Shown piece after piece: positions 19,253 to 27,916 of a DNA stretch of 64,000 bases; the stretch's first letter is position 1; each line of letters opens with the position of its first letter. The notes under the pieces are model-generated. The model was not told the DNA's origin. It did no database searches and saw nothing but the letters and a program-made list of their open reading frames with translations. Origin of the DNA: Thermoanaerobacterium butyriciformans (lineage in GTDB: Bacteria > Bacillota > Thermoanaerobacteria > Thermoanaerobacterales > Thermoanaerobacteraceae); the NCBI RefSeq assembly GCF_017874545.1, contig NZ_JAGGLT010000009.1, positions 1-64,000 on the forward strand, given 5' to 3'. The position numbers were made by a program, and so were the translations under genes.

Positions 19253-19508
19253 GATTCAACTTTCAAAAGAAGCCGTTAAATGTATTGAAAAATATAATAA
19301 AAAAACAAAGGAAAGAATTAAGAATTGTATAGAGAAAATATCACTTTCACCGTATGGTGGGAAAAACATAAAGAAACTTAAAGGTATGTCTTGTCAATTA
19401 TACAGGTACAGATTAGGCGATATAAGAATTATTTATACGATCAAAGAGGAAAAAGCATTAGTTATAGTGGTTACAGTAGGGCATCGCGGTGATGTTTATA
19501 AAAAGTAA
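19245..19508 (+). CDS. RelE/ParE-superfamily toxin
   Basis: An 87-residue basic protein with the RelE/ParE fold pattern: N-terminal helices rich in Lys, LKGMSCQLYRYRLGDIRIIYTI, and a C-terminal VGHRGDVYKK. The Arg residues in YRYRLGDIR and the HRGDVY tail are typical of mRNA-cleaving RelE-like toxins. ATG 19245 is inside the antitoxin gene; GAGG is 12 bases upstream. The module sits between an operon terminator and a LacI regulator and is probably a mobile stabilisation cassette unrelated to pectin use. Confidence 0.82.
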   Translation: MYKIQLSKEAVKCIEKYNKKTKERIKNCIEKISLSPYGGKNIKKLKGMSCQLYRYRLGDIRIIYTIKEEKALVIVVTVGHRGDVYKK

Positions 19509-19546
19509 AATGATTAGTTACATCATTAGAAAAAAGGGTGATTATT

Positions 19547-20539
19547 TTGGTCAACATAAGAGATGTGGCTAGATACTGCGGTGTGTCAGCCATGACTGTA
19601 TCGAGAGCATTGAATAATAGCAATCAGATATCACAAGCTACAAAAGAAAAAATACTGAAAGCTTGTGAAGAACTAGGATACAGGCCTAATTTTGCAGCTA
19701 GAAGCTTGGTGACAAAAAAGACTAACATGGTAGGCCTTATTATACCAGATATTACAAATCAATATTATTCACACGTAAGCAAAGGTGTAAGCTCATATCT
19801 GAGTTTACAAGGTTATGGACTTTTGCTGTGCAACAGCGATAGAAGAAAAGATGATGAGATAAGATATTTGAATTTTCTTTCGGAAGGAAGAGTTGATGGA
19901 ATAATTATTTTGCCTGTGCAGCCAAGGAAAGAAGACTATGAAGGTATAGCGAAGGAAATACCATTTGTGATGGCAGATAATTACGCGGAAGGGCTTGATG
20001 TAAGCTTTGTTGGCACTGACAACTATCATGGAGCATCAGAAATTATAAGTCACATGATAAAACAAGGATTTAAAAGGATTGGAGTTATATTGGGTCATAG
20101 CAGTTCTAGTGCATCTAATGAAAGGTTTAAAGCTTATAAAGATGTTTTGAAGAAAAATAATATTGAACTCGATAATGAAATTGTTTTAAATAGCAATGCT
20201 ACATTTGAAGATGGCTTCAATTTGGCAAAAGTGCTTATTGAGAAGGGCGTTGATAGCATTTTTGCAATAAATGATACGGTGGCTTTAGGGGTTGTAAAAT
20301 ATTGTTATTTAAACAATATCAGGATACCTGAAGACATAGGAGTTGCCGGATATGACAATATTGAGCAATCATCAATGCTGCCTGTGCCATTGACGACGGT
20401 AGATCAAAATGGCAATCAACTGGGGAAAGTTGCAGCTGAAACTTTATTAAATCTATTAGCAGATGAAAGTACGGTACCAAAAAAAATTATACTTAAACCC
20501 AAATTGATTATCAGAAAATCTTTAGGAGAAAATATTTAG
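19547..20539 (+). CDS. LacI-family transcriptional regulator, candidate KdgR/hexuronate repressor
   Basis: A 330-residue regulator. It has an N-terminal LacI helix-turn-helix (VNIRDVARYCGVSAMTVSRAL) and a periplasmic-binding-protein-like effector domain with the usual GLIIPDITN opening. The TTG at 19547 follows AAAAGGGTG by about 6 bases and gives the canonical LVNIRDVA start; the GTG at 19538 is itself within the ribosome site. Located 97 bases before kduI, with an operator-like palindrome between, it probably controls kduID and perhaps the wider pectin regulon. In Bacillus, KdgR and ExuR are LacI-type. Confidence 0.9.
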   Translation: MVNIRDVARYCGVSAMTVSRALNNSNQISQATKEKILKACEELGYRPNFAARSLVTKKTNMVGLIIPDITNQYYSHVSKGVSSYLSLQGYGLLLCNSDRRKDDEIRYLNFLSEGRVDGIIILPVQPRKEDYEGIAKEIPFVMADNYAEGLDVSFVGTDNYHGASEIISHMIKQGFKRIGVILGHSSSSASNERFKAYKDVLKKNNIELDNEIVLNSNATFEDGFNLAKVLIEKGVDSIFAINDTVALGVVKYCYLNNIRIPEDIGVAGYDNIEQSSMLPVPLTTVDQNGNQLGKVAAETLLNLLADESTVPKKIILKPKLIIRKSLGENI

Positions 20540-20544
20540 CGTTA

Positions 20545-20573
20545 TTGACTATTCTCTAAATAAAGGTTATACT
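20545..20573 (+). promoter_or_regulatory. SigA promoter for kduID
   Basis: TTGACT (20545-20550), a 17-base spacer and TATACT (20568-20573) form a near-consensus promoter directly after the LacI gene. Confidence 0.75.
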
Positions 20574-20589
20574 TAATTTAGAACATTTC

Positions 20590-20601
20590 GTTAACGGTAA
20601 C
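20590..20601. promoter_or_regulatory. LacI-type operator-like palindrome ahead of kduI
   Basis: GTTAACGGTAAC is palindromic at 10 of 12 positions around a central CG, as expected for LacI-family operators. It lies 17 bases after the -10 box, where a bound repressor would block the start of transcription. Assignment to the adjacent regulator is inference. Confidence 0.5.
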
Positions 20602-20636
20602 ACTCTGAAATGATAAATTAAGAGGAGGCTTTTAAT

Positions 20637-21467
20637 ATGGAAGTAAGGTATGCAAGTCATTATGAAGACGTTAAGCATTATGACACAACTGAGTTAAGAA
20701 AGCATTTTTTAATTGAAAATTTATTTACACCAGGTAAGCTTAATATGGTGTACAGTCATGTAGACAGGATAATCGTAGCAGGTGCTGTTCCGACAGATAA
20801 GCCACTATACTTAGAGGCAAGCAAAGAATTGGGCTCTAATTATTTTTTAGAAAGAAGAGAGATGGGAATAATTAATATAGGTGGAACAGGCATTGTGAAT
20901 TTGGACGGTGAAAGGTATGAATTAAATAACAGCGATGGATTGTACGTGGGCATGGGCATAAAAGAAGTCAGCTTTGAAAGCTTAGACGCAAATAATCCAG
21001 CAAAATTCTATATAAATAGTGCGACTGCACACAAGAGTTATCCTACTGTAAAAATAGGCTTAAGTGAGGCTAACAAAGTAAAAGCCGGTACAGATGAAGA
21101 ATGCAATAAAAGGACAATAAATCAATATGTACATCCTGCAGTATGTCAAAGCTGTCAATTAGTCATGGGTATGACGATATTAGAGCCTGGTAGCATATGG
21201 AATACGATGCCGTGCCATACCCACGATAGGAGAATGGAAGTTTATTTGTATTTCAATATGGACGAAGATAATGTAGTATTCCATTTCATGGGTACACCAA
21301 ATGAGACGAGGCATATTGTTGTTAAAAATGAGCAAGCGGTTATATCACCAAGCTGGTCAATTCACTCAGGCGTAGGTACAAAGAATTACACATTTATTTG
21401 GGGAATGGTTGGAGAAAATCAGACGTTTACTGATATGGATGAAATACCTACAAAAGATCTGAGGTAA
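20637..21467 (+). CDS. kduI: 5-keto-4-deoxyuronate isomerase (KduI)
   Basis: A 276-residue cupin-type KduI. It interconverts 5-keto-4-deoxyuronate, the product of pectate and oligouronide lyases, and 2,5-diketo-3-deoxygluconate. Zinc-binding His and Glu residues are in the segment PCHTHDRRMEVYLYF, typical of the family. An AGAGGAGG lies 8 bases upstream of the ATG. It is followed after 16 bases by kduD. Its presence implies that unsaturated uronates are generated, in this window by the heparinase-like lyase and GH88/105-type hydrolase. Confidence 0.95.
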   Translation: MEVRYASHYEDVKHYDTTELRKHFLIENLFTPGKLNMVYSHVDRIIVAGAVPTDKPLYLEASKELGSNYFLERREMGIINIGGTGIVNLDGERYELNNSDGLYVGMGIKEVSFESLDANNPAKFYINSATAHKSYPTVKIGLSEANKVKAGTDEECNKRTINQYVHPAVCQSCQLVMGMTILEPGSIWNTMPCHTHDRRMEVYLYFNMDEDNVVFHFMGTPNETRHIVVKNEQAVISPSWSIHSGVGTKNYTFIWGMVGENQTFTDMDEIPTKDLR

Positions 21468-21483
21468 GAGAAGGAGGTAAAAC

Positions 21484-22263
21484 ATGTACAATATTACAGA
21501 CTTTTCAATGGACTTTTTTAGACTAGATGGCAAAGTTGCCATAGTTACAGGTGGCAATACCGGATTAGGGCAAGGATATGCCGTTGCACTTGCGAAGGCA
21601 GGTGCTGACTTATTCATCGTTACTCATAATGACCGCTTTGATGAAACGAGGGAACTTATTGAAAAAGAAGGCCGAAAGGTAGAATTCTTCCAGACAGATT
21701 TATCGGTTAGAGAGAATATAAATGAAGTTGTAGACAAGTGTCTCGAATCTTTCGGCAAGATAGACGTGCTTGTCAATAATGCAGGGACAATAAGGAGGGC
21801 ACCGCTTCTTGAGTACAAAGATGAAGATTGGAAAGCAGTTCTCGACATAAACTTAAATGCAGTATATTATTTAAGCCACGAGGTAGCAAAAGTTATGGTA
21901 AAGCAAGGCAGTGGCAAAATTATAAATATAGCTTCAATGCTTTCATTTCAAGGTGGAAAATTTGTTCCTCCATATACAGCATCAAAACACGGCGTAGCAG
22001 GTATAACAAAAGCTTTTGCTAATGAATTGGCTGACAAAAATATACAAGTAAATGCAATAGCACCGGGATATATTGAGACGAACAATACAGCTCCAATAAG
22101 GGCTGATGAAAATAGAAACGCAGAAATACTTTCAAGGATACCTGCAGGAAGGTGGGGGCATCCATTTGATGTGATGGGCGCTTTAGTATTTTTGGCAAGT
22201 AAAGCTTCAGACTACGTAAATGGACACGTATTGGCTGTCGATGGCGGCTGGCTTGTAAGATGA
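21484..22263 (+). CDS. kduD: 2-deoxy-D-gluconate 3-dehydrogenase (2-keto-3-deoxygluconate oxidoreductase, KduD)
   Basis: A 259-residue short-chain dehydrogenase with the cofactor motif TGGNTGLGQG (about residues 20-29), NNAG, and the catalytic Ser, then YTASKHG (Tyr and Lys). It reduces 2,5-diketo-3-deoxygluconate to KDG, completing the KduI branch. GAGAAGGAGG precedes the ATG. It ends the kduID operon at a strong terminator. Confidence 0.93.
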   Translation: MYNITDFSMDFFRLDGKVAIVTGGNTGLGQGYAVALAKAGADLFIVTHNDRFDETRELIEKEGRKVEFFQTDLSVRENINEVVDKCLESFGKIDVLVNNAGTIRRAPLLEYKDEDWKAVLDINLNAVYYLSHEVAKVMVKQGSGKIINIASMLSFQGGKFVPPYTASKHGVAGITKAFANELADKNIQVNAIAPGYIETNNTAPIRADENRNAEILSRIPAGRWGHPFDVMGALVFLASKASDYVNGHVLAVDGGWLVR

Positions 22264-22270
22264 TAGGAAA

Positions 22271-22302
22271 AAGGCATGGCAAAGTGCCGTGCCATTTTTT
22301 AA
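22271..22302 (+). terminator. Intrinsic terminator after kduD
   Basis: GGCATGGCA (22273-22281) pairs with TGCCGTGCC (22285-22293), with one G-U pair, followed by ATTTTTT. Confidence 0.9.
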
Positions 22303-22341
22303 TATACTTTATAAAAAAATTTAATTAACAATAAAAACATT

Positions 22342-22372
22342 AGAAGGATTTTTTAAATTTGTGTCGAATATA
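22342..22372 (+). promoter_or_regulatory. SigH-like promoter element
   Basis: AGGATTT (22345-22351), a 14-base spacer and GAAT (22366-22369), with TGTCGAA (a Spo0A-box-like heptamer) overlapping the GAAT. It is almost identical over about 30 bases to the element at 34443. Confidence 0.55.
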
Positions 22373-22574
22373 TTAAATAATATAGTAATCAAGTTTTAAT
22401 AGTATTAAATATAATTTATTTAAACAATAAAAAAGTAAATGTTGTTTGTTTACACAAAGGTATGGTATGTATATTAAATTAGAATATTTAATTAAGGTAT
22501 AAAATGTATAAGATTATTTAAAAATGGCAGCTTTAAAATAAAAAATAAATATATTACAGTAAAAATTGATTATC

Positions 22575-22595
22575 ATATATATATATATATATATA
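22575..22595. repeat. (AT)n dinucleotide repeat
   Basis: Ten AT units plus one A, about 100 bases upstream of the GH59 start and directly before a ribosome-site-like purine stretch. Such runs can vary in length by slippage. Confidence 0.85.
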
Positions 22596-22691
22596 AGGGA
22601 GGTGGTACGAGATAAAATTTTTAATGTTAGTTGTAATCTAAGGTTGCAGAGTATATACTAGCAAATTATTTTGAGTGAAAGGAGTGATAAG

Positions 22692-25600
22692 ATGAATTGC
22701 AAATTAGAAAAGACAGTATCGTATATAATGACAATAATATTTAGTATGACTTTTGTTTTCTTTAATGAGGCGTTTGCTATGACAAACAATAACAATGTCA
22801 ATACTACAATAAGTTCAGCTGCTGATAATACAGACGTGCTTTTAGAAGATGATTTTCAAGAATGTGTTGCAGGTAGCAATAATGTTGTTGGCTGGAATTT
22901 AATAGGAGGTACTTGGACTGTTAAAGAAGATACGACGACAAATAACGTTTATCTTAGTAATAGCAGTAATAGCGAAGTATTTGCAATTGCTGGTGATACT
23001 TCTTGGACAGATTATTCAGTTGAAGCTGATGTTCAATTGAACGGAAATGGAACTGCATATCCAGGTATCTTAGCAAGATATACCGATAATACTCATTATT
23101 ACATGTTTAGACTTGATCCTACAAATTTAAGCACATTAGAATTAAGCAAGAATATTGGTTCGACATCTGGAATTATATTGGCTTCAAAAAGTTTTCCTAC
23201 CAGTGTTAATAAATGGTATAATCTAAAGATGGAATTAAGAGGGAATTCAATAAAATGTTATGTTGATGGTACTTTAGTTTTTGATGTTCAAGATAGTTCG
23301 TTGTCTTCTGGGAAAATAGGATTTCGGGCTAAATGGGGACCCATTTCTATTGATAATTTTGTAGTACGAGATTTAAGATATTTTTCGGATGATTTTGAAG
23401 GTACTTTTAGTACAGCATGGACTGTTGATTCAGGAAATTGGAGTGTTATTAAAGAAGTATATAATGAAATGAATTATGTATATCAACAAAATGATAATAG
23501 TGTTGAAGGAATTGTAATTAATAATAATACAAAAAATTTAGAAGATTATTCTGTTCAATCAGATTTTATGGTAATTACCCCTAACACAAAAGGTGGTATT
23601 ATAGTTAGAGAACAAGACAAAAATAATTATTATTTATTTAGACTAAACTTAATAAATCCTCAACAAGCAGAACTAATAAAAGTTGCGAATGGCATTCCAA
23701 TTTTATTAGGTAGTTATTCTTGCACTTTAGAATTATATAAATGGTATAAAATTAGAATAGAATTGATGGGTTCAAAAATATTATGCTATTTAAACGGTAA
23801 TAAAGTTATTGAGGTGAAGGATACAACTTATGCGTCTGGTCCAATGGGACTTTGGACAGAGAGTGGTATAGCTGATTTTGATAATGTAGCTGTAGGTCCT
23901 ATGACTGATACAACAAAAATACCAAAAATCGTCAATGTGGATGGTTCAAAAGAAGGTAGGACTTTTGAAGGCATTGGATTGGTATCAGCTAATGGTTCGT
24001 CGAGACTTTTGATGGATTATCCACCCGAGCAGCAACAGGACATTCTAAATCTATTATTTAAGCCTAATTATGGTGCTAGTTTACAACATTTAAAAGTAGA
24101 AATTGGTTCTGATGCTAATAGTTCGTCAGGAACAGAACCTTCACATATGAGAACGGAAAACGATTTTGATATAACAAGAGGAGCTGGTTTATGGTTAGCT
24201 AGTAAGGCAAAAGCTATAAATCCTGATATTTATCTCGATGCTTTAAGATGGGGTACACCAAGTTGGATTAAAACTGATGAGCAAAAACTTGAGTATTATT
24301 TGAAGTTTTTACAGGGTGCAAAAGATGTATGGGGATTAAACTTTGATTATTTAGGTGCTGATCAAAATGAAGGAAGTTTTGATTCTAATTGGGTGACTAA
24401 TGTACTTAGACCAGGATTAGATTCGGCAGGTTTTTCTAATGTTAAGCTTGTTGCTGATGATTCTGTTAGTAATCCGTGGGGAATTGCATCAACGATTAAA
24501 AATAATCAAGCTTTGAAAAATGCTATTGATGTATTAAGTGCTCATTATACTTCTAATAGCACAACTGATGCACAGAATAGTGGAAAACCTCTTTGGTATA
24601 GTGAAGGAAGGCCTCAGATGAGAGCTTATTCACTAGAGGATCCAAATGGACCGCTTCAAGATATGGCAAAACAAATAATTTCTTCCTATGTTAACGGTAA
24701 AATGGTAAAATTTGAGATGCAACCGTTCTTCGAATCATATTACAATATAGTACCATACAATACAAAGGGAAACTTAATTGCTGATAAACCATGGTCTGGG
24801 TACTATGAAATACCTGTAGGATTTTGGATTACAGCACAGTTTACTCAGTTTATAAAACCTGGATGGATTTATTTAGATGATGGCTGTGCTTCTGATAGCA
24901 GATATAACTATTTAACTCTTAAAAAACCTGATAAGAGTGGGGATTATAGTATCATTATAGATAATGTAACTAGTGATCCGGAAACTTTCCAATTTAATCT
25001 TACAGGTGGGTTATCTAATGGGACTGTGCACGTGTGGAAAACTACAGAATATGTTCAATTTGAAAAGCAACAAGACATAATACCCACAGTTACAGATTCA
25101 AGTGTAACATTCACTGTAACAGTAGATCCATATTCTATTACCTCACTTACGACTACAACTGGACAACAAAAAGGACAACCTAAATATGCTATTCCACAAG
25201 ATACAAATTTAGTACTTCCGTATGCTGATAACTTTGATAATTACCAATTAGGTAAAGAGCCTAAATATGCCACTGATGAGGGAGGAGCATTTGAGGTATC
25301 TAATGGAGGGGAAAATGGCAGTAAATGCCTTGAGCAGGTTATTACCGAACAAATTAAACCAATTGATTGGGGTTCAAGAACAACACCAGATCCTTATACA
25401 ATATTAGGTGATCTAGAATGGTCAAATTATTCTGTTAGCTGTGATGTGAATCTTGAAAATCCACAAATGTCTGATCCTACAAAAGGATATGTTGCATTAG
25501 GCGGAAGGACTTCAGATGCGACTAGTAATACAGATATAGCGCAGTGTTATAATATAAAGCTAATGCAAAATGGAGATTGGGAATTAAGGAAAGGAATGAG

Positions 25601-27761
25601 TGTTTTAGAATCAGGAACATTAGCTGATTTTGATCCTTCTAAATGGTACAATTTAAAATTGTCTTTTGAATATAATAACATAAAAGCTTATATTAATGGG
25701 AAAATTGTGGCAGATTATAATGATACTATAGGTGCAATAATAAGTGGAAATGTGCTTTTAGGAAGTGGATATCATATTGCGAAATTTGATAATCTTGTTG
25801 TCGAACCTATCAGCGATACTATACCAATATATGTTAAAAGAATCGATGATTCAGATAGTAATATTTTATATCAAGGTAAATGGAATAAAACGGTGGATAG
25901 TTATACAAATTGGAATAGAACGTTAACGGTTTTTAATCCTAATACATCTGTAAATGATAATACATTAGGGAATGGTTTAAATCAATTTGAATATGTTGGA
26001 ACTTGGAGTTATGGTTCTCAGAGTGGGGCGTATCAATCTGATAACCATTGGAGTAGTGTTATTGATTCATATTATCAAGTAAGATTTCAGGGAACACAAA
26101 TAAGATTGTACGGCGCTTTAGATAAAGTTCATGGAATAGCTGGTGTGTCAATCGATGGTAGTCCTGAGACATTGGTAGATTTTTATAGTCCACAAAGAGT
26201 AGATCAGGCTTTGGTTTATACGAGTCCAGTACTAGAAGCTGGCACACATATACTTAAAGTAAGAGTTACAGGAACAAAAAATAATAATTCTACAGGAACA
26301 GTTATTACGGCAGATAGGGTTGATATAGTTGATAATACTCAAAGTCCTACAGAAAATTATTTGGAGTATTCTTTTTCGGGAACTGGCATAAATATTGTTG
26401 GTATTACTGGTACAACAACTGTTGAAGCGGATGTATATATTGATGGGCAGCTAAAAGATAGTATAAATGAAGTTCCAGATTTTCAAGGAACAAAAAAATT
26501 AATATACGGTATAAGCGGATTAGTACCGGAGAATCATATAATAAAATTTGTTCCAAAAACTCCAATAAGTGTAGACGCTTTAGAAATATATGGATTACCA
26601 CCAATTAGTTATAGTAGAACAGGCGCCTCGACTACTACAAGTGGCAGTAGTAGCAATACAAGCAATACAATAGGTGTAGTCATAAAGAATGGTAACATTA
26701 TTACATTGACGCTTGATGCAGGAAAAGCTAAAGACTTGATAGTAAATTCAAAAGACAAGGAAGTCGTATTTGACATAACCACAATAGGCCAAGGACAACA
26801 AAAAGTCGTACAGATTTCTAAAGACATTTTAGACACAAGTGCTGCTAATGGCAAAGAAATCGTCATAAAATCAGACAACGCATCGATAGCACTTACGAAA
26901 GACGCACTTAACCAAGACCAGATACAAAACGGTGTCAATGTATCTATAAAAGACAATGGAAAGCCTAATGTGACAAATTATGTGCCGCTTTCTAATGTAG
27001 TAGACATAACAATAAGTGGTAGCAGTGGAAATGTAGCATTGGTAAAGCCAGTGGAGGTAACACTGAACATATCAAAAGCTAACGATCCAAGAAAAGTAGC
27101 AGTTTACTACTACAACCCAACAAATCAATGGGAATATGTAGGCGGAAAAGTAGATGCGGCATCTGGAACAATAACATTCAATGCAACACACTTCTCACAA
27201 TATGCGGCGTTTGAGTACGACAAGACATTTAATGACATAAAAGACAATTGGGCGAAAGACGTAATAGAAGTATTAGCATCAAGGCACATAGTAGAAGGAA
27301 TGGCAGACACTCAGTATGAACCAAACAAGACAGTAACGAGAGCAGAATTCACAGCAATGATACTGAGGCTTCTAAACATAAAAGAAGAGCAATACAGTGG
27401 AGAATTTAGCGATGTAAAGAGTGGAGACTGGTATGCAAACGCAATAGAAGCAGCATACAAAGCAGGATTAATCGAAGGTGACGGAAAGAACGCAAGGCCC
27501 AATGACAGCATAACAAGAGAAGAGATGACAGCAATAGCCATAAGGGCATACGAGATGCTGACACAGTATAAAGAAGAAAACTTAGGTGCGACATCATTTA
27601 GCGATGACAAATCTATAAGCGACTGGGCAAGAAATGTAGTGGCAAATGCAGCGAAATTAGGAATAGTAAATGGAGAACCAAATAACGTATTTGCACCTAA
27701 AGGAAATGCCACAAGAGCAGAAGCAGCAGCTATCATATACGGCTTATTAGAGAAAATTTAA
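22692..27761 (+). CDS. Secreted S-layer-anchored glycoside hydrolase family 59 (galactocerebrosidase-like) multidomain protein
   Basis: A 1689-residue protein. After a signal peptide (hydrophobic to AFA) come two concanavalin/LamG-like domains (about residues 45-225 and 230-405). The GH59 barrel and sandwich (about 415-860) carries candidate catalytic Glu560 (in GADQNEG, acid/base) and Glu638 (in WYSEGRP, nucleophile). Next are another lectin-like domain (875-1095), a beta-sandwich carbohydrate-binding-like region (1100-1310), a Ser/Thr linker (about 1316-1330), a pre-SLH domain and three SLH repeats (about 1511-1689) that tether it to secondary cell-wall polymer. GH59 enzymes cleave beta-galactosides; the bacterial substrate is uncertain. 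ATG 22692 follows AAAGGAG; TTG 22671 does not. G+C rises sharply after the linker (17 of 60 at 25921-25980 against 28 of 60 at 27481-27540), suggesting a fusion onto a resident anchor. Confidence 0.85.
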   Translation: MNCKLEKTVSYIMTIIFSMTFVFFNEAFAMTNNNNVNTTISSAADNTDVLLEDDFQECVAGSNNVVGWNLIGGTWTVKEDTTTNNVYLSNSSNSEVFAIAGDTSWTDYSVEADVQLNGNGTAYPGILARYTDNTHYYMFRLDPTNLSTLELSKNIGSTSGIILASKSFPTSVNKWYNLKMELRGNSIKCYVDGTLVFDVQDSSLSSGKIGFRAKWGPISIDNFVVRDLRYFSDDFEGTFSTAWTVDSGNWSVIKEVYNEMNYVYQQNDNSVEGIVINNNTKNLEDYSVQSDFMVITPNTKGGIIVREQDKNNYYLFRLNLINPQQAELIKVANGIPILLGSYSCTLELYKWYKIRIELMGSKILCYLNGNKVIEVKDTTYASGPMGLWTESGIADFDNVAVGPMTDTTKIPKIVNVDGSKEGRTFEGIGLVSANGSSRLLMDYPPEQQQDILNLLFKPNYGASLQHLKVEIGSDANSSSGTEPSHMRTENDFDITRGAGLWLASKAKAINPDIYLDALRWGTPSWIKTDEQKLEYYLKFLQGAKDVWGLNFDYLGADQNEGSFDSNWVTNVLRPGLDSAGFSNVKLVADDSVSNPWGIASTIKNNQALKNAIDVLSAHYTSNSTTDAQNSGKPLWYSEGRPQMRAYSLEDPNGPLQDMAKQIISSYVNGKMVKFEMQPFFESYYNIVPYNTKGNLIADKPWSGYYEIPVGFWITAQFTQFIKPGWIYLDDGCASDSRYNYLTLKKPDKSGDYSIIIDNVTSDPETFQFNLTGGLSNGTVHVWKTTEYVQFEKQQDIIPTVTDSSVTFTVTVDPYSITSLTTTTGQQKGQPKYAIPQDTNLVLPYADNFDNYQLGKEPKYATDEGGAFEVSNGGENGSKCLEQVITEQIKPIDWGSRTTPDPYTILGDLEWSNYSVSCDVNLENPQMSDPTKGYVALGGRTSDATSNTDIAQCYNIKLMQNGDWELRKGMSVLESGTLADFDPSKWYNLKLSFEYNNIKAYINGKIVADYNDTIGAIISGNVLLGSGYHIAKFDNLVVEPISDTIPIYVKRIDDSDSNILYQGKWNKTVDSYTNWNRTLTVFNPNTSVNDNTLGNGLNQFEYVGTWSYGSQSGAYQSDNHWSSVIDSYYQVRFQGTQIRLYGALDKVHGIAGVSIDGSPETLVDFYSPQRVDQALVYTSPVLEAGTHILKVRVTGTKNNNSTGTVITADRVDIVDNTQSPTENYLEYSFSGTGINIVGITGTTTVEADVYIDGQLKDSINEVPDFQGTKKLIYGISGLVPENHIIKFVPKTPISVDALEIYGLPPISYSRTGASTTTSGSSSNTSNTIGVVIKNGNIITLTLDAGKAKDLIVNSKDKEVVFDITTIGQGQQKVVQISKDILDTSAANGKEIVIKSDNASIALTKDALNQDQIQNGVNVSIKDNGKPNVTNYVPLSNVVDITISGSSGNVALVKPVEVTLNISKANDPRKVAVYYYNPTNQWEYVGGKVDAASGTITFNATHFSQYAAFEYDKTFNDIKDNWAKDVIEVLASRHIVEGMADTQYEPNKTVTRAEFTAMILRLLNIKEEQYSGEFSDVKSGDWYANAIEAAYKAGLIEGDGKNARPNDSITREEMTAIAIRAYEMLTQYKEENLGATSFSDDKSISDWARNVVANAAKLGIVNGEPNNVFAPKGNATRAEAAAIIYGLLEKI

Positions 27762-27823
27762 TGTCAGTAAAAATTATAGATAAATTAAAACCAAAATGGT
27801 ATAAAAAGCTTTTTTAGAATGAT

Positions 27824-27853
27824 TTTTAGGAGATTAAAATATGTCTCCTAAAA
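27824..27853. repeat. Perfect 10-bp inverted repeat before the ABC operon
   Basis: TTTTAGGAGA (27824-27833) and TCTCCTAAAA (27844-27853) enclose a 10-base loop. There is no downstream T-run, so it looks like an RNA stability or attenuation element rather than a terminator. Confidence 0.6.
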
Positions 27854-27916
27854 TTCAGATATATAAGGCAACAGAAGTTGCCGAGAATACTCTAAAATAA
27901 AAAGGAGGAGATTTAA

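Larger units (their letters stand above)
22303..22691. other. Long AT-rich leader of the GH59 gene
   Basis: About 390 bases without a gene. It holds the SigH-like element at 22342-22372, an (AT)10 run at 22575-22595 and a purine-rich AGGGAGGTGG at 22596-22605. That last site has no suitable start codon at normal spacing. The untranslated leader could be about 300 bases long if transcription begins at the SigH-like element. Confidence 0.5.

Noticed and set aside
22596-22661. Possible small leader peptide after AGGGAGGTGG
   Set aside because: The only nearby start (GTG about 22602) lies inside the ribosome-site sequence, and the peptide has no recognisable features.
25920-25930. Copy of the kduI operator core CGTTAACGGT inside the GH59 gene
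   Set aside because: It is deep within coding sequence, lacks the second half-site (GGTAAC) and has no promoter nearby; most likely chance.
26609-27736. Long minus-strand open frames opposite the SLH region
   Set aside because: They mirror the repetitive coding of the pre-SLH and SLH domains and have no ribosome sites or family features.
27803-27816. AAAAAGCTTTTTT palindrome as GH59 terminator
   Set aside because: It has no loop and consists almost only of A-T pairs; it does not look like a working terminator.
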